A DNA stretch of 64,000 bases from Collinsella aerofaciens (GCF_902364355.1 NZ_CABJDK010000006.1:1-64000), one strand, 5' to 3'; shown: positions 19,993 through 28,811, counted from the first letter of the stretch. The notes: generated by a model from the sequence alone, not told the origin. Numbers and translations: made by a program.

Positions 19993-20883
19993 TCACGAAG
20001 CAAGATGACGCAATAGGTGCAGAAAAACCGTCTGGTGTCGATCAGTCCAGGAATTTTGCCGATAGCAAAAGTAGATAGGCAAGGTTACATCACGCGAACC
20101 TTCAATGGAGCACTCACTCACTTCTGACCCATCCGATGCGAGAGAGGACCCAGACAAACTCAATATCAATCCCCCGGCTTGAAGAAACTCAGTCTGAGCC
20201 CTGCTTCCGTATTCAACATCACGGAAGCGAAAATTGACGAGCTGGGCTTCGGGACATTGATTGATTGCATTGAGACAGGGTGACAAATTAATGGGAACAG
20301 CGAGCCGGCCGCCCAGTAACTCGCGAATGGTCATGGCGCCCACAGATTGATGACCCGCTGGGCATGAAAGAACCTTGAGCTCCTTTTCACCCAAGTATTT
20401 CGAAGAAAGGACACTGTCCCTTGGTTCCTCAAATGAGATGGCCGCATCCGAAATACCAAGCACAAGTGATTCAAAGCATGTAGCCGTTGGCTGATGCCAC
20501 ACATCAAGGTGAATCTGAGGATGCGAGCGTTCAAACGAGTCATACCAGTTTTCGGCAAAAAGGCGCCCCCGCCCATGAAGGCAGGGGGCGTAAAGACGAA
20601 AGTGGCCATCGGGCGAAACGCCGTCGCTCCCCGATTGAGCGTACTTTTTGAGATCGTCGACTTGTGCCAGGATCACGCGTGCACGACGCGCAAATTCTCT
20701 GCCCGCCGAAGACAAAACAGCCTCCCCCGCCGATCGGTCGAGCAAAACAATCTGATACTCAGATTCCAACTTTTTGATTGCCGACGAAACAGCCTGCGGA
20801 CTCACATGAACGGCGCGAGCTGCTTTGCGCACGCCGCCATAGTTCGCTACCGCTTGAAGGTATTCGAGTTGAGAAAGCTGCAT
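19993..20883 (-). CDS. LysR family transcriptional regulator
   Basis: 296 aa. The N-terminal winged HTH (about residues 1-60: LSQLEYLQAVANYGGVRKAA, then VSPQAVSSAIKKLE) is typical, followed by a periplasmic-binding-like effector domain. It lies 120 bp upstream of the MFS gene on the same strand and is the likely regulator of that transporter. Unusually for LysR genes it is co-oriented with, not divergent from, its presumed target. Lower GC than the surroundings. Confidence 0.88.
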   Translation of the reverse strand: MQLSQLEYLQAVANYGGVRKAARAVHVSPQAVSSAIKKLESEYQIVLLDRSAGEAVLSSAGREFARRARVILAQVDDLKKYAQSGSDGVSPDGHFRLYAPCLHGRGRLFAENWYDSFERSHPQIHLDVWHQPTATCFESLVLGISDAAISFEEPRDSVLSSKYLGEKELKVLSCPAGHQSVGAMTIRELLGGRLAVPINLSPCLNAINQCPEAQLVNFRFRDVEYGSRAQTEFLQAGGLILSLSGSSLASDGSEVSECSIEGSRDVTLPIYFCYRQNSWTDRHQTVFLHLLRHLAS

Positions 20884-20924
20884 AGATTACTCCAAAGGCA
20901 GCCAAGTCGACGGGCTACGCGCCC

Positions 20925-21260
20925 TCAGATGAGGTTCTCGTCCAGGTTTTTGCCGCCGAGGACGTGCATATGGAAGTGCATGACGGTCTGGCCGGCGTTA
21001 ACGCCCTTGTTGGAAATGACGCGGAAACCGTCCTCCAGTCCCTTGGCCTTGGCGACCTCCTGGATGGCGTGAGCCATGGCGCCCATGGTCTCGGCAGGCA
21101 CGTTGTCGGCGATGTCGCTGTAGTGCTTCTTGGGGATCACGAGCGTGTGGACCGGCGCCTGCGGGTTGAGGTCGTCGAAGGCGATGACCTGGTCGTCCTC
21201 ATAGACAACGGTCGAGGGGATCTCGTGGTTGGCAATTTTACAGAAGATGCAATCGCACAT
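20925..21260 (-). CDS. HIT family nucleotide-binding protein
   Basis: A 111-aa histidine-triad protein of the HinT/PKCI type, a purine nucleoside phosphoramidase. The catalytic triad motif is HFHMHVLGG near the C-terminus; the N-terminal CIFCKIANHEIPS holds the CxxC of metal-binding HIT proteins. Likely housekeeping. It is the last gene of a minus-strand run with xseB and xseA. Confidence 0.93.
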   Translation of the reverse strand: MCDCIFCKIANHEIPSTVVYEDDQVIAFDDLNPQAPVHTLVIPKKHYSDIADNVPAETMGAMAHAIQEVAKAKGLEDGFRVISNKGVNAGQTVMHFHMHVLGGKNLDENLI

Positions 21261-21309
21261 AGCTGGTTCCTTTCTTACAGACCAAGGTAATTATATTTGG
21301 TCGAGATGC

Positions 21310-21576
21310 TTAGAACGAAAGGTTATCATCGGTGTTGGCGGCCTCGCCGTCGGCGAGCACGTCGTTGCCGTCGACGTCCTTAAGGAGCACCGAGACCTTC
21401 TGCTCGGCATCGGACAGGCGGGTGCGCAGGCTTTTGAGGAGCTCGACGCCGCGGGTGTAGCTCTCGAGCGACTCCTCGAGCTCCATATCGCCCGACTCCA
21501 GGCTGCGGATGATGAGCTCCAGCTCCTGCGAGGCCTGCTTGTACGTAAGCTGCTCTACCGGGGTCTTCTCTGCCAT
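21310..21576 (-). CDS. xseB: Exodeoxyribonuclease VII small subunit
   Basis: 88 aa, mostly helical and acidic, with the family pattern QASQELELIIRSLESGDMEL and a middle ESLESYTRGVELLK. It wraps the XseA coiled coil in the exonuclease VII holoenzyme. Located directly downstream of xseA (42-bp gap), the usual arrangement. Confidence 0.92.
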   Translation of the reverse strand: MAEKTPVEQLTYKQASQELELIIRSLESGDMELEESLESYTRGVELLKSLRTRLSDAEQKVSVLLKDVDGNDVLADGEAANTDDNLSF

Positions 21577-21618
21577 ATCTGTTTCCTTTCCTAAGGGTCT
21601 ATCACTGCGAAACGCGGT

Positions 21619-23070
21619 CTACTCGACCGTATCGACCGTTGCTGCCACGTTGCCGTCTGCCATGCGCACGCGAATGGCGTCGCCAGGCTTAAAGGTCTTG
21701 GCACTCGTAGCCACACCATCATCGCTGTACGCGATGGAATAGCCGCGAGCAAGCACTTTGAGCGGCGACAGGGCATCGAGCGACGCTGCCGCACGGCTCA
21801 GGTCGGACGCTGGCTTGCTGAGCATCGTGCGCCCTTGATGCTCTAGGCGGGAACTCGCAAGCGTGAGCGCATGGCGCTTACCATCGAGCCCCGAGGTGCT
21901 TGTAATCAGACGCTCGGGCAAGCGCTCAAAGTTGGAGCGGAATGTCCCGACCGAGCGTACTATGGCGCCCGACAGGCGATCGGCAGTCAGCGCAAGCTCC
22001 GATTCGCGACGCTCGACCATAAATGTGGGGTCGTTGAGGCACGGGCGACACGCAGCGGCATCGAGCGCATCACCCAAGCGAGCCGTATAGGTATCCCAGG
22101 CACGGCGACCGCGCTGATCGAGCATCTCCAGGTCGACCTGGGCCGACCCAATCATCGATGCCATCGCGGCACCCAGACGCTGATGGCGCGCCTCGAGCAC
22201 ATCGGCCAACTCCGTCATAGCCGGCGCCACCGATTCTGCCGCCGCCGTGGGCGTGGAGGCGCGTCGGTCGCTCACCATGTCGCAAATCGAGGTATCGGGC
22301 TCATGGCCAATGCCGGTCACCACGGGCACAGGACAAGCCGCCACCGCGCGGGCAAGCTCCTCGTCATTAAAGGTCATGAGGTCCTCAAAGGAACCGCCGC
22401 CGCGCACCAGCAAAATACAGTCGGGCGCCGGCGTAATGGAAGCGGCGCGGCGCAAGCCCTCAATGAGCTCGGCCGGCGCACCCTCGCCTTGAACCTTGGC
22501 GCCCACGCAAACGAGCTCGACGAGCGGGTTGCGACGACGCAACGTGCGCTTGACGTCGTCGATTACGGCACCCGAAAGCGAGGTGACGACCGCCACGCAG
22601 GAGCAGAACACCGGGATGCGGCGCTTGCGCGCTTCGTCCATCAGGCCCTCGCGGCGTAGCTTTTCGGCCAGTTGCGCCACTTGTTGACGCAGCAGGCCCT
22701 CCCCCGCCAACGAAAACGAGCGGGCAACAAAGCTCATGCGGCCCGTGGCCTTATAGAGATTGAAGCTGCCCTTAAAGCTCACCTGCATGCCGTCGCGCAA
22801 ATCGAAGGTGCGCTTGAGATAGGCGCCCTTCCAGATGATGCAGTCGACGGCGGCCGAGTCGTCTTTAATCTGGAAGTAGCAGTGGCCGCTTCGGGCGTTG
22901 GGACCACGGAAACCCGTGACCTCGCCCAGGACACTCAGCTGCGGAATGGCATCGAGCGCACCGGCGGCGATCTCTACCGCCTGGCTCACGCTGAGCTCCT
23001 TACGCTCCTGCTCGTCCGAACCGTCGAACTCGGCGGAAACGGCATTGCCGGTTAGATTCCAGCCTGCCAC
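21619..23070 (-). CDS. xseA: Exodeoxyribonuclease VII large subunit
   Basis: Single-strand-specific exonuclease acting in DNA repair and degradation of multicopy DNA. An N-terminal OB fold (about 15-110, with GRMSF motifs) precedes the catalytic domain (VVTSLSGAVIDDV, then VRGGGSFEDLMTFNDE and TGIGHEPDTSICD), a coiled-coil arm and a C-terminal ARGYSIAYSDDG. I chose GTG 23070 (M-A-G-W-N-L) as start: AAAGGAGG lies 5 nt upstream. The ATGs at 23088 and 23097 have no SD and lie upstream of that site. About 483 aa, normal for the family. Confidence 0.94.
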   Translation of the reverse strand: MAGWNLTGNAVSAEFDGSDEQERKELSVSQAVEIAAGALDAIPQLSVLGEVTGFRGPNARSGHCYFQIKDDSAAVDCIIWKGAYLKRTFDLRDGMQVSFKGSFNLYKATGRMSFVARSFSLAGEGLLRQQVAQLAEKLRREGLMDEARKRRIPVFCSCVAVVTSLSGAVIDDVKRTLRRRNPLVELVCVGAKVQGEGAPAELIEGLRRAASITPAPDCILLVRGGGSFEDLMTFNDEELARAVAACPVPVVTGIGHEPDTSICDMVSDRRASTPTAAAESVAPAMTELADVLEARHQRLGAAMASMIGSAQVDLEMLDQRGRRAWDTYTARLGDALDAAACRPCLNDPTFMVERRESELALTADRLSGAIVRSVGTFRSNFERLPERLITSTSGLDGKRHALTLASSRLEHQGRTMLSKPASDLSRAAASLDALSPLKVLARGYSIAYSDDGVATSAKTFKPGDAIRVRMADGNVAATVDTVE

Positions 23071-23185
23071 GCAGCCTCCTTTCGTCATCGTGCACAAGGG
23101 CTCCGGCCCTGCGCAAATTCAAGTCCAACACATAGTACAGCGCCGCGAGGACACGAATCCCCGCGGCGCCTGCCTGTCCCATTTG

Positions 23186-23890
23186 TTATCGGTTGGAGTT
23201 TCTGTTGTATCGAGCCATAAGATAGAGCAGCTGAATAATCGAGGTGAGCGCCGCAGCCACATAGGTAAGCGCGGCGGCCGTCAGCACCTTCTTGGCACCG
23301 TTGACCTGCTGGGAGCTCATACCCGACTGCTCAATATACGCCACGGCGCGCCGACTAGCATCAATCTCGACCGGTAGCGTAACCAGTTGGAACAGCACGC
23401 TAAACGAGAAGAAGATCAGTGCGAGGGTCGTGAGTCCCGCGATGTTCATAAACAGGCCCATGAGCAGCACGATGGTCCAAGTGTTCTGGGTAAAGTTGAC
23501 GACCGGCACGAGGGCGGTGCGTACCTTCATCATGGCATAGCCGCTTTGACGCTGCGCGGCATGGCCTGCCTCGTGACAAGCGACAGCAACGCTTGCGACC
23601 GAGCCGCCCGAACGGTTGGAATCCGACAGATACAGGTTATTGTCCTGCGGGCTGTAATGGTCGGTGAGCTCACCGGCGACGCCCTTGATACCCACGGCGT
23701 TGCAACCGTTGGCGTCGAGCATGCGGCGAGCGACCGTGGCACCCGTGTCGCCGTCCGAGCGAACCTTGGACCACGTCTTGTACGTCGAATTGATATAGCT
23801 CTGCGCAGCAAGGCCAAGCACCGTGCAGACAAGAACAACCAGCAGGTACAGCGGGTCGATGCCAAAGCCATATCCATAGTAATAGGGCAT
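23186..23890 (-). CDS. Membrane zinc metallopeptidase (YugP-like, Zn_peptidase_2)
   Basis: 234 aa. The zinc motif is HEAGH (ACHEAGHAAQRQSGY); one TM segment lies near the N-terminus and two to three at the C-terminus, matching the neutral zinc metallopeptidase family exemplified by YugP. The active site is probably at or near the membrane. SD GGAGGAATTCGC precedes ATG 23890. The natural substrate is not established for the family. A structured repeat follows upstream, separating it from rnd. Confidence 0.88.
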   Translation of the reverse strand: MPYYYGYGFGIDPLYLLVVLVCTVLGLAAQSYINSTYKTWSKVRSDGDTGATVARRMLDANGCNAVGIKGVAGELTDHYSPQDNNLYLSDSNRSGGSVASVAVACHEAGHAAQRQSGYAMMKVRTALVPVVNFTQNTWTIVLLMGLFMNIAGLTTLALIFFSFSVLFQLVTLPVEIDASRRAVAYIEQSGMSSQQVNGAKKVLTAAALTYVAAALTSIIQLLYLMARYNRNSNR

Positions 23891-23974
23891 GCGAATTCCT
23901 CCAAATCGAGTTACACGTTGGAGGCATTCTACCCACTCGCCCAGCAGGCAAATCAACATCGATGTTTTGGCAAT

Positions 23975-24121
23975 GTCAGCGAAAACGGCCGAGAGCGAGC
24001 AAGGTGACGTGAAAGAGAAGCGACGCGTACTTTGGTACGCGAGCGACGATTGAACGTCAGATTGCCGCTCTCGGCCGTTTGCAGCGTCGAGCTGTTACGC
24101 GGTTTGGTAAAACCGCGTAAC
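23975..24121 (-). ncRNA. 147-nt structured repeat, copy A (3' side of rnd)
   Basis: Read on the minus strand it starts 8 nt after the rnd stop with the hairpin GTTACGCGG.../CCGCGTAAC. A long stem follows (AACGGCCGAGAGCG at 23983-23996 with CGCTCTCGGCCGTT at 24066-24079), enclosing TGACGT/ACGTCA and a GTAC-loop-GTAC hairpin. A second copy at 44780-44926 has the same length and the same 3'UTR position. Outer stem bases differ between copies but keep pairing. A structured RNA is inferred; function unknown. Confidence 0.7.
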
Positions 24122-24128
24122 TATATAC

Positions 24129-25262
24129 CTATAACAACTCAATCTTTCCGTCCTTCACGGTGAGCCCCATATTGCCGGAAAGCAGATCGTCCAGACGCGA
24201 GCCCACAAGCTCAAAACGCCAGCCTTCACGCAGGGGGCTCTGCTCGGGATGCTCAATGTAGTCAGCCAGGTCATCGCGCGAGGCAATGACCGAGGTCGCC
24301 ACTCCCGAGCGTTCGGCAACCAGGCGGATGAGCGCGCACATGAGGTCGGTCACGCTCTCCAGCTCCGGCGAAATCTGGCGATGCCCACGCAACATGAGCG
24401 GCAGGCGATCGTGCGGGCAGCTCGCACCGCGCTTGATGGCCATGAGCGCACCGTCCACGTCGCGCTCCCCCAGCTGATCGGTACCGCGAATGCTACGGAA
24501 CTCCTCAACGCGCACGGGATTGCGCTTAACGAGTGCAAGCAGCGTGTCATCGGACATGACCCACTTGCGCGGGATGTTACGGCGCTCGGCGCGATCCTCG
24601 CGCCAGGCGGCGAGCTCGCGCGCGATGCCCAACTGGTGACGGCTGCACGAATTGATGCGTTTGACCTTACGGAACGCCTCGTGGCGATCGGCGCGATAGT
24701 GCGACTCGTCAGCCAGCGGGCGAAGCTCGTCGAGCACCCAGTCCACGCGGCCCAGCTCGCGCAGGCGGCTCATCATCTCGGTATAGGCGACGATCAGGTA
24801 CTTGACGTCATCGATCGCGTACTCAATCTGCTTATCGGTCAGCGGGCGACGCGACCAGTCGGTCAGCGACTCGGTCTTGGGCAGCGAGACGCCGCAAAAC
24901 GTCTGCACGAGCGCGCCGTAGGAAATCTGCTGGCGCTCGCCCAAAAAGGCGGCGGCCACCTGCGTGTCAAAAATCGGACGCGGCAGCACGCCTACGGTAT
25001 GAAGCATAACTTCCATGTCCTGCGAGCAAGCATGGAACACCTTGGTCACGCTCTCGTCGGCCATGAGTTCGGCCAAGGGAGACAGGTCGTCGATCACCAG
25101 CGGATCAACCGCGACGCTCTCGGCAGGAGTGGCAATCTGGACCAGGCACAGGCGCGGATGGAACGTGCGCTCGCGCAAAAACTCGGTATCGACGGCAATC
25201 GCGTCAAACTCACGGGCGCGCTGACAAAAGTCGAGTAGAGCCTGATGTGTGGAAATGTACAT
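24129..25262 (-). CDS. rnd: Ribonuclease D
   Basis: 3'-5' exoribonuclease for tRNA and structured RNA maturation. The DEDD exonuclease domain (about 1-170) shows VDTEFLRERTF with the first acidic pair, FHACSQDMEVM and YAIDDVKYL with Tyr/Asp; an HRDC domain (about 200-280) follows, then a C-terminal extension. 377 aa is usual. The ATG at 25262 (MYISTHQALLDFC) is preferred to 25298 because the exonuclease domain begins there. Faces the lipid kinase gene across a 98-bp divergent gap. Confidence 0.92.
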   Translation of the reverse strand: MYISTHQALLDFCQRAREFDAIAVDTEFLRERTFHPRLCLVQIATPAESVAVDPLVIDDLSPLAELMADESVTKVFHACSQDMEVMLHTVGVLPRPIFDTQVAAAFLGERQQISYGALVQTFCGVSLPKTESLTDWSRRPLTDKQIEYAIDDVKYLIVAYTEMMSRLRELGRVDWVLDELRPLADESHYRADRHEAFRKVKRINSCSRHQLGIARELAAWREDRAERRNIPRKWVMSDDTLLALVKRNPVRVEEFRSIRGTDQLGERDVDGALMAIKRGASCPHDRLPLMLRGHRQISPELESVTDLMCALIRLVAERSGVATSVIASRDDLADYIEHPEQSPLREGWRFELVGSRLDDLLSGNMGLTVKDGKIELL

Positions 25263-25360
25263 ATCAACCCATCGAATAAGGTTAGGCCCGAAAAACACGG
25301 GTAGGATATCGGCATTGCCTTACAACTATACTCGGTTAGTCACAGAACGGGAACGTAAGT

Positions 25361-26278
25361 ATGCGCTGCCTTATCATCCACAACCCGGCATCGGGCCCCA
25401 GCTCAGATGAAATCTACGCGTTCACGCACGCCCTCGCGCAAGGCGGCGACGAGGTCGTGATGCGTTTTATCGGCGATGGCATGGAGCCCGAGGACGCCGT
25501 GGCAGACGTGCGCGAGTTTGATCGCGTGGTGATTTCGGGCGGCGACGGTACCGTCTCCAACGTGCTCGACCAGATGCGCGGATGCGGTGTCCCCACGCTC
25601 GTCTTCCCCTCCGGCACGGCCTGCCTGTTCTTTAACAACATCGGTAATGCCCCCGAGGCAGCGGCGCTTGCCAAGGCTTGCCGCGCCGGTCGCACGGTCA
25701 AAGTGGACATGGGCGAACTCTTTTGGCTCGACGAGAACGGCAACGAGAAGCGCCACGGCTTTATCATCATCGCCGGCTCGGGCTTCGACGCCGAGATCAT
25801 GATGAAGGCCGCCCCCACCAAAAACGATATCGGCGAGATCGCCTATTTCCTGTCGGCGCTCGCCACACCCAACCCCACGGTGGCGCACTTTACGATTGAG
25901 CATGACGGCATTGTCGAGGAGCTCGATGGCATCTGCTGCATGGCCGGCAACACCTCGGTTATCCAAAACGACATCAACCTGTTCCCCGATTGCCGCATGA
26001 ACGACGGCATGGTCGACATCGCGGTCATCGAACCCGTGCGCACCGTTCAGCTGCTGCCTACTGTGATCACCGCTGCGCTTGACCCCGCCGGCAAGGTGCT
26101 CGGCCGTCCGCAGTTCAAGATCATCCAGACCAAAGAAGCCAAGATCACCTGCACCCCGTCGCTGGGCATGCAGTTCGATGGCGAAATCATCTCCAGCAAC
26201 TCGGGCGTCTTTGGAGCCCGCGCACTTCCGCAATGCCTCGACCTCATCGTCGACGAATTCTCCCCACTCGGAAAATAG
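25361..26278 (+). CDS. Diacylglycerol/lipid kinase family protein (DgkB/YegS-like)
   Basis: Phosphorylates a lipid such as diacylglycerol with ATP. The catalytic domain shows the N-terminal LIIHNPASG and the nucleotide motif ISGGDGTVSNVLDQ; the C-terminal beta-sandwich domain ends with FDGEIISSN. 305 aa is typical. It probably recycles DAG released by cell-envelope polymer synthesis. A 30-residue membrane peptide follows 9 bp later with its own AGGAGG, so the two are likely co-translated. Confidence 0.9.
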   Translation: MRCLIIHNPASGPSSDEIYAFTHALAQGGDEVVMRFIGDGMEPEDAVADVREFDRVVISGGDGTVSNVLDQMRGCGVPTLVFPSGTACLFFNNIGNAPEAAALAKACRAGRTVKVDMGELFWLDENGNEKRHGFIIIAGSGFDAEIMMKAAPTKNDIGEIAYFLSALATPNPTVAHFTIEHDGIVEELDGICCMAGNTSVIQNDINLFPDCRMNDGMVDIAVIEPVRTVQLLPTVITAALDPAGKVLGRPQFKIIQTKEAKITCTPSLGMQFDGEIISSNSGVFGARALPQCLDLIVDEFSPLGK

Positions 26279-26287
26279 GAGGACCCC

Positions 26288-26380
26288 ATGAACGACAATC
26301 CCCTGATCGGCTTTATTGTCATCGTCTTGGCCATGCTCGTCGGTTACGCCATCAACGTGATTCACCGCCGAAAGAAGTAA
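26288..26380 (+). CDS. 30-residue single-span membrane peptide
   Basis: A strong SD (TAGGAGGACCCC) precedes ATG 26288. The product begins MNDNPLIGFI, has one hydrophobic helix (about residues 7-25) and ends in a basic HRRKK, which predicts an N-out, C-in orientation. A terminator lies 34 bp after its stop, so the lipid kinase operon appears to include it. No known family is recognised; a regulator or anchor for the kinase is only a guess from position. Confidence 0.6.
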   Translation: MNDNPLIGFIVIVLAMLVGYAINVIHRRKK

Positions 26381-26413
26381 ATCCACATTGGTATGATATT
26401 CATCCAGTTATCG

Positions 26414-26454
26414 ACTCTCCCGCTGTTTATGCAAATCCTAAACAGCGGGAGAGT
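26414..26454 (+). terminator. Terminator of the lipid kinase operon
   Basis: 16-bp perfect stem (26414-26429 with 26439-26454, ACTCTCCCGCTGTTTA) followed by TTTCTTTTT. The AT-rich stretch 26455-26688 then carries only the presumed promoter region of the C69 gene; I see no gene in it. Confidence 0.9.
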
Positions 26455-26688
26455 TTTCTTTTTGACCGCCGTCTAATGCTTTATTCAGCTACAGTAAATG
26501 CAGGGCGCCTTTATTTAACTAAAGCCATAAAATGAGTATTATTATCCGTTCATCGTATATTTCTTCACGCTCATCGAGCAAAGGCTGTTGTCGAGTGAAT
26601 ACTCTTTACACTTCCTTTAGGCTAGTAGATGTATTTATTAGCTGAAACTCCGTACGGTTTCGCGGGGTTTCAACAGTTGGGAGGGATT

Positions 26689-28491
26689 ATGAGGTTTACT
26701 CATCCTGTCAACACGCTCAAGAAGCTCGGCTGCGGCCTTGCGTTTGGAGCAGCGGCTATCATGGCCATGCCGACTTCGGCACTCGCCTGCACCCAGATCT
26801 ACATGGGCAGCAAGCTCACGGCAGACGGCAACACGTACTACGGCCGTTCCGAGGACTTCGGTCCGCGCTACATCAAGCACTTTGGCATTGAGCCCGCACA
26901 CAAGGACGGCAACGAGTACACCTCGGTCGAGTCCGGTTTTGAGTACAAGTCCAAGGGCGCAACCTACCGCTACACCTTCGTTCGCGACAACCCCTCGCAG
27001 TGGGAAGATCGCTACGACGCATATTCCGAGGCAGGCATCAACGAGAAGGGTGTCTCCTGCTCTGCCACGTTGAGCACCTCCTATAACGAGAAGGCCGAAG
27101 AGGCCGACCCCATCACCGAGGAGACTGGCATTGGCGAATACAACTACGCCAGCGTCATTCTGGGCGAGAGTGCCACGGCCCGCGAGGGTGTCGAGCTCCT
27201 CGGCAGCCTGATTGACGAGCAGGGCGTCTGCTCCAACGACCAGATCATCATTGCCGACAACAACGAGACCTGGTTGTTTGCAGCGCTTTCCGGCCATCAG
27301 TGGATCGCCATGAGGCTCACTGACGATATCGCCTCGCTCAACCCCAACATCGGCAACCTCACCTATGACGTCGACCTCGACGACACCGAGAACTGCCTCC
27401 ACTCCGAGGGCATCGAGTCTATGCCTAAGGAGAAGGGCTTTGCCGAGTACACCGACGGCAAGTTCGACGTCGCCAAGACCTACGGCGAGGAGATTGGCGA
27501 GGCCGGCATGCACCAGTGGTCGCGCTATATCCAGGGCCGCGATTACTTCATGGCTCCGCTTGCTGAGGGCACCGACTACAAGATCGTCAAGGACGAGCGC
27601 GAAGACGCTCGCGCGACGACCGGCGCCCTGGTCCACGAAATGCAGCCGCTGTTCTTTACGCCCGGCAAGTCCGACTGGAACACCTTTGAGATGATTCGTT
27701 CCTTCGCCGCTCGCGGCGAGAATGTCGCCGGCCTCAACGCCAACACCGATGGCGCGTATGCCATCGGCTCCAACCGCAACACCGAAATCCACACCTTCCA
27801 GATCCGTCACGGCATGGACCCCGAGATCGCGACCATCCAGTGGGAGATGCTCTCCAACGCCGAGTTCTCCGTCGCTATCCCCCTCTATTCCGCACTGCTC
27901 ACCGAGGTCAGCCCCTACTTCAGCGATCAGGATGTCTCCTTCGATCACTGCGAAGAGGAAGACGTCGTGAACAACGAGGAGCCCAAGAACTCCATCAACT
28001 ACGTCCTCATGGACATCAACACGCTCGCCTATGAGAACCGCGACCACTGCGCCACCGGCGTCCGCGCCTATCTCGACGCCCTGCAGAAGGAGCTCATCGA
28101 GCAGAACCTGACCGTCGACGAGGCCATGCAGGCCGAAGAAGGCACCGAAGCCCGCACCGCCCTGGCCAACAAGGCCGGCAAGGCTGCAACCAAGAACACC
28201 TATGTTAAGTGCAAGGCCATGCTCGAGGAGATGCGCGACTACCTCCAGGAGGGCGATTTCTCCGAGGAGTTCGTCCCGAGTGACTACGATGCTGACAACG
28301 ACTGCCTGGTCGAGTCCATCACCTACGCCGACGAGGCCCTTTCCGATGAGGACGTGGCCGAGCCCGAGGCCGAAGAGGAAGAGGTCACCGAGGAGAAGTC
28401 CGAGGGCAACAACATGGCCGCCATGGCCGTTGGCGCCGTCGTCATCATCGGTGTCTGCGCCTACGTGATCTATCGTCGCAAGAAGGCCTAA
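26689..28491 (+). CDS. Secreted, membrane-anchored C69 family dipeptidase
   Basis: N-terminal-nucleophile hydrolase of the PepD/C69 family, 600 aa. A signal peptide ends ...PTSALA, so cleavage would expose C34 (CTQIYMG) as the catalytic N-terminal Cys. Family blocks follow: TYYGRSEDFG, NEKGVSCSATLS and ADNNETWLFAALSGHQW. After an acidic linker the C-terminus carries one TM helix and a basic RRKKA tail, anchoring the enzyme to the outer face of the membrane; there is no LPXTG. The role is likely digestion of dietary or host dipeptides. SD GGGAGGG precedes ATG 26689. Acidic composition and high expression-style codon use are noticeable. Confidence 0.9.
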   Translation: MRFTHPVNTLKKLGCGLAFGAAAIMAMPTSALACTQIYMGSKLTADGNTYYGRSEDFGPRYIKHFGIEPAHKDGNEYTSVESGFEYKSKGATYRYTFVRDNPSQWEDRYDAYSEAGINEKGVSCSATLSTSYNEKAEEADPITEETGIGEYNYASVILGESATAREGVELLGSLIDEQGVCSNDQIIIADNNETWLFAALSGHQWIAMRLTDDIASLNPNIGNLTYDVDLDDTENCLHSEGIESMPKEKGFAEYTDGKFDVAKTYGEEIGEAGMHQWSRYIQGRDYFMAPLAEGTDYKIVKDEREDARATTGALVHEMQPLFFTPGKSDWNTFEMIRSFAARGENVAGLNANTDGAYAIGSNRNTEIHTFQIRHGMDPEIATIQWEMLSNAEFSVAIPLYSALLTEVSPYFSDQDVSFDHCEEEDVVNNEEPKNSINYVLMDINTLAYENRDHCATGVRAYLDALQKELIEQNLTVDEAMQAEEGTEARTALANKAGKAATKNTYVKCKAMLEEMRDYLQEGDFSEEFVPSDYDADNDCLVESITYADEALSDEDVAEPEAEEEEVTEEKSEGNNMAAMAVGAVVIIGVCAYVIYRRKKA

Positions 28492-28578
28492 GGCCCTCAT
28501 GTCTTAGCTGAGCGGACAAGGCAGCAATGGCAGCCTCGCCCGCTTAGCCCGCTCTTTTGACCGACGGGAAACCCGCCT

Positions 28579-28601
28579 GAAATCTTTTTAAAAAAGATTT
28601 C
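28579..28601. terminator. AT-rich palindrome between the C69 gene and the Trp leader
   Basis: GAAATCTTTTT pairs perfectly with AAAAAGATTTC. It may end C69 transcription or act as a site near the following promoter. It lies about 90 bp after the C69 stop. Confidence 0.45.
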
Positions 28602-28619
28602 CCCGCACACACTTCGCTG

Positions 28620-28628
28620 TGCTATAGT
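28620..28628 (+). promoter_or_regulatory. Extended -10 promoter of the Trp leader
   Basis: TGC-TATAGT reads as an extended -10; no good -35 is present. A start at about 28635 would give a leader of about 265 nt before the ECF S-component start codon. Confidence 0.5.
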
Positions 28629-28686
28629 GCAGCGCAACAGCAACTAGGTGCGACCGCGCCACGGCATCACGAAAGGAGCCACCAAC

Positions 28687-28755
28687 ATGAAGAACACGAT
28701 GAAACCTCTCAACAACTGGTGGTGGCGTGATGCGAATACGATCGGTCGACAGTGA
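28687..28755 (+). CDS. Tryptophan leader peptide (22 aa)
   Basis: SD AAAGGAG (28672-28678) precedes ATG 28687. The peptide MKNTMKPLNNWWWRDANTIG ends in RQ-stop. Three consecutive TGG codons occupy 28717-28725. Ribosome stalling here under Trp shortage is the classical sensor of trp attenuators. The region is followed by a terminator and a competing antiterminator (see the next features). It precedes an ECF-type transporter rather than trp biosynthesis genes, which is unusual. Confidence 0.8.
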   Translation: MKNTMKPLNNWWWRDANTIGRQ

Positions 28756-28811
28756 GTCCCTCACGCCTGTTTTTGCGCTCTAGGTGATTGGAAGGCCTCC
28801 GGTTTCGACCG
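28743..28811 (+). promoter_or_regulatory. Candidate antiterminator helix of the Trp attenuator
   Basis: CGGTCGA (28743-28749), just past the Trp codons, is complementary to TCGACCG (28805-28811), which is the loop and 3' arm of the terminator. A ribosome stalled on the Trp codons would leave 28743-28749 free to pair and block termination; one at the stop codon (28753-28755) would cover it. Region 28724-28745 can also pair with 28834-28855 (20 of 21 bases) and GCATCACG (28664-28671) with 28726-28733. Confidence 0.6.

Noticed and set aside
26638..28500. 620-codon open frame antisense to the C69 peptidase
   Set aside because: Perfect shadow of the sense gene in GC-rich DNA; repetitive Val/Gly/Leu/Asp composition, no SD, no family. 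The same holds for long antisense frames over xseA, pta, ackA, pgi, ettA and the racemase/ligase genes.
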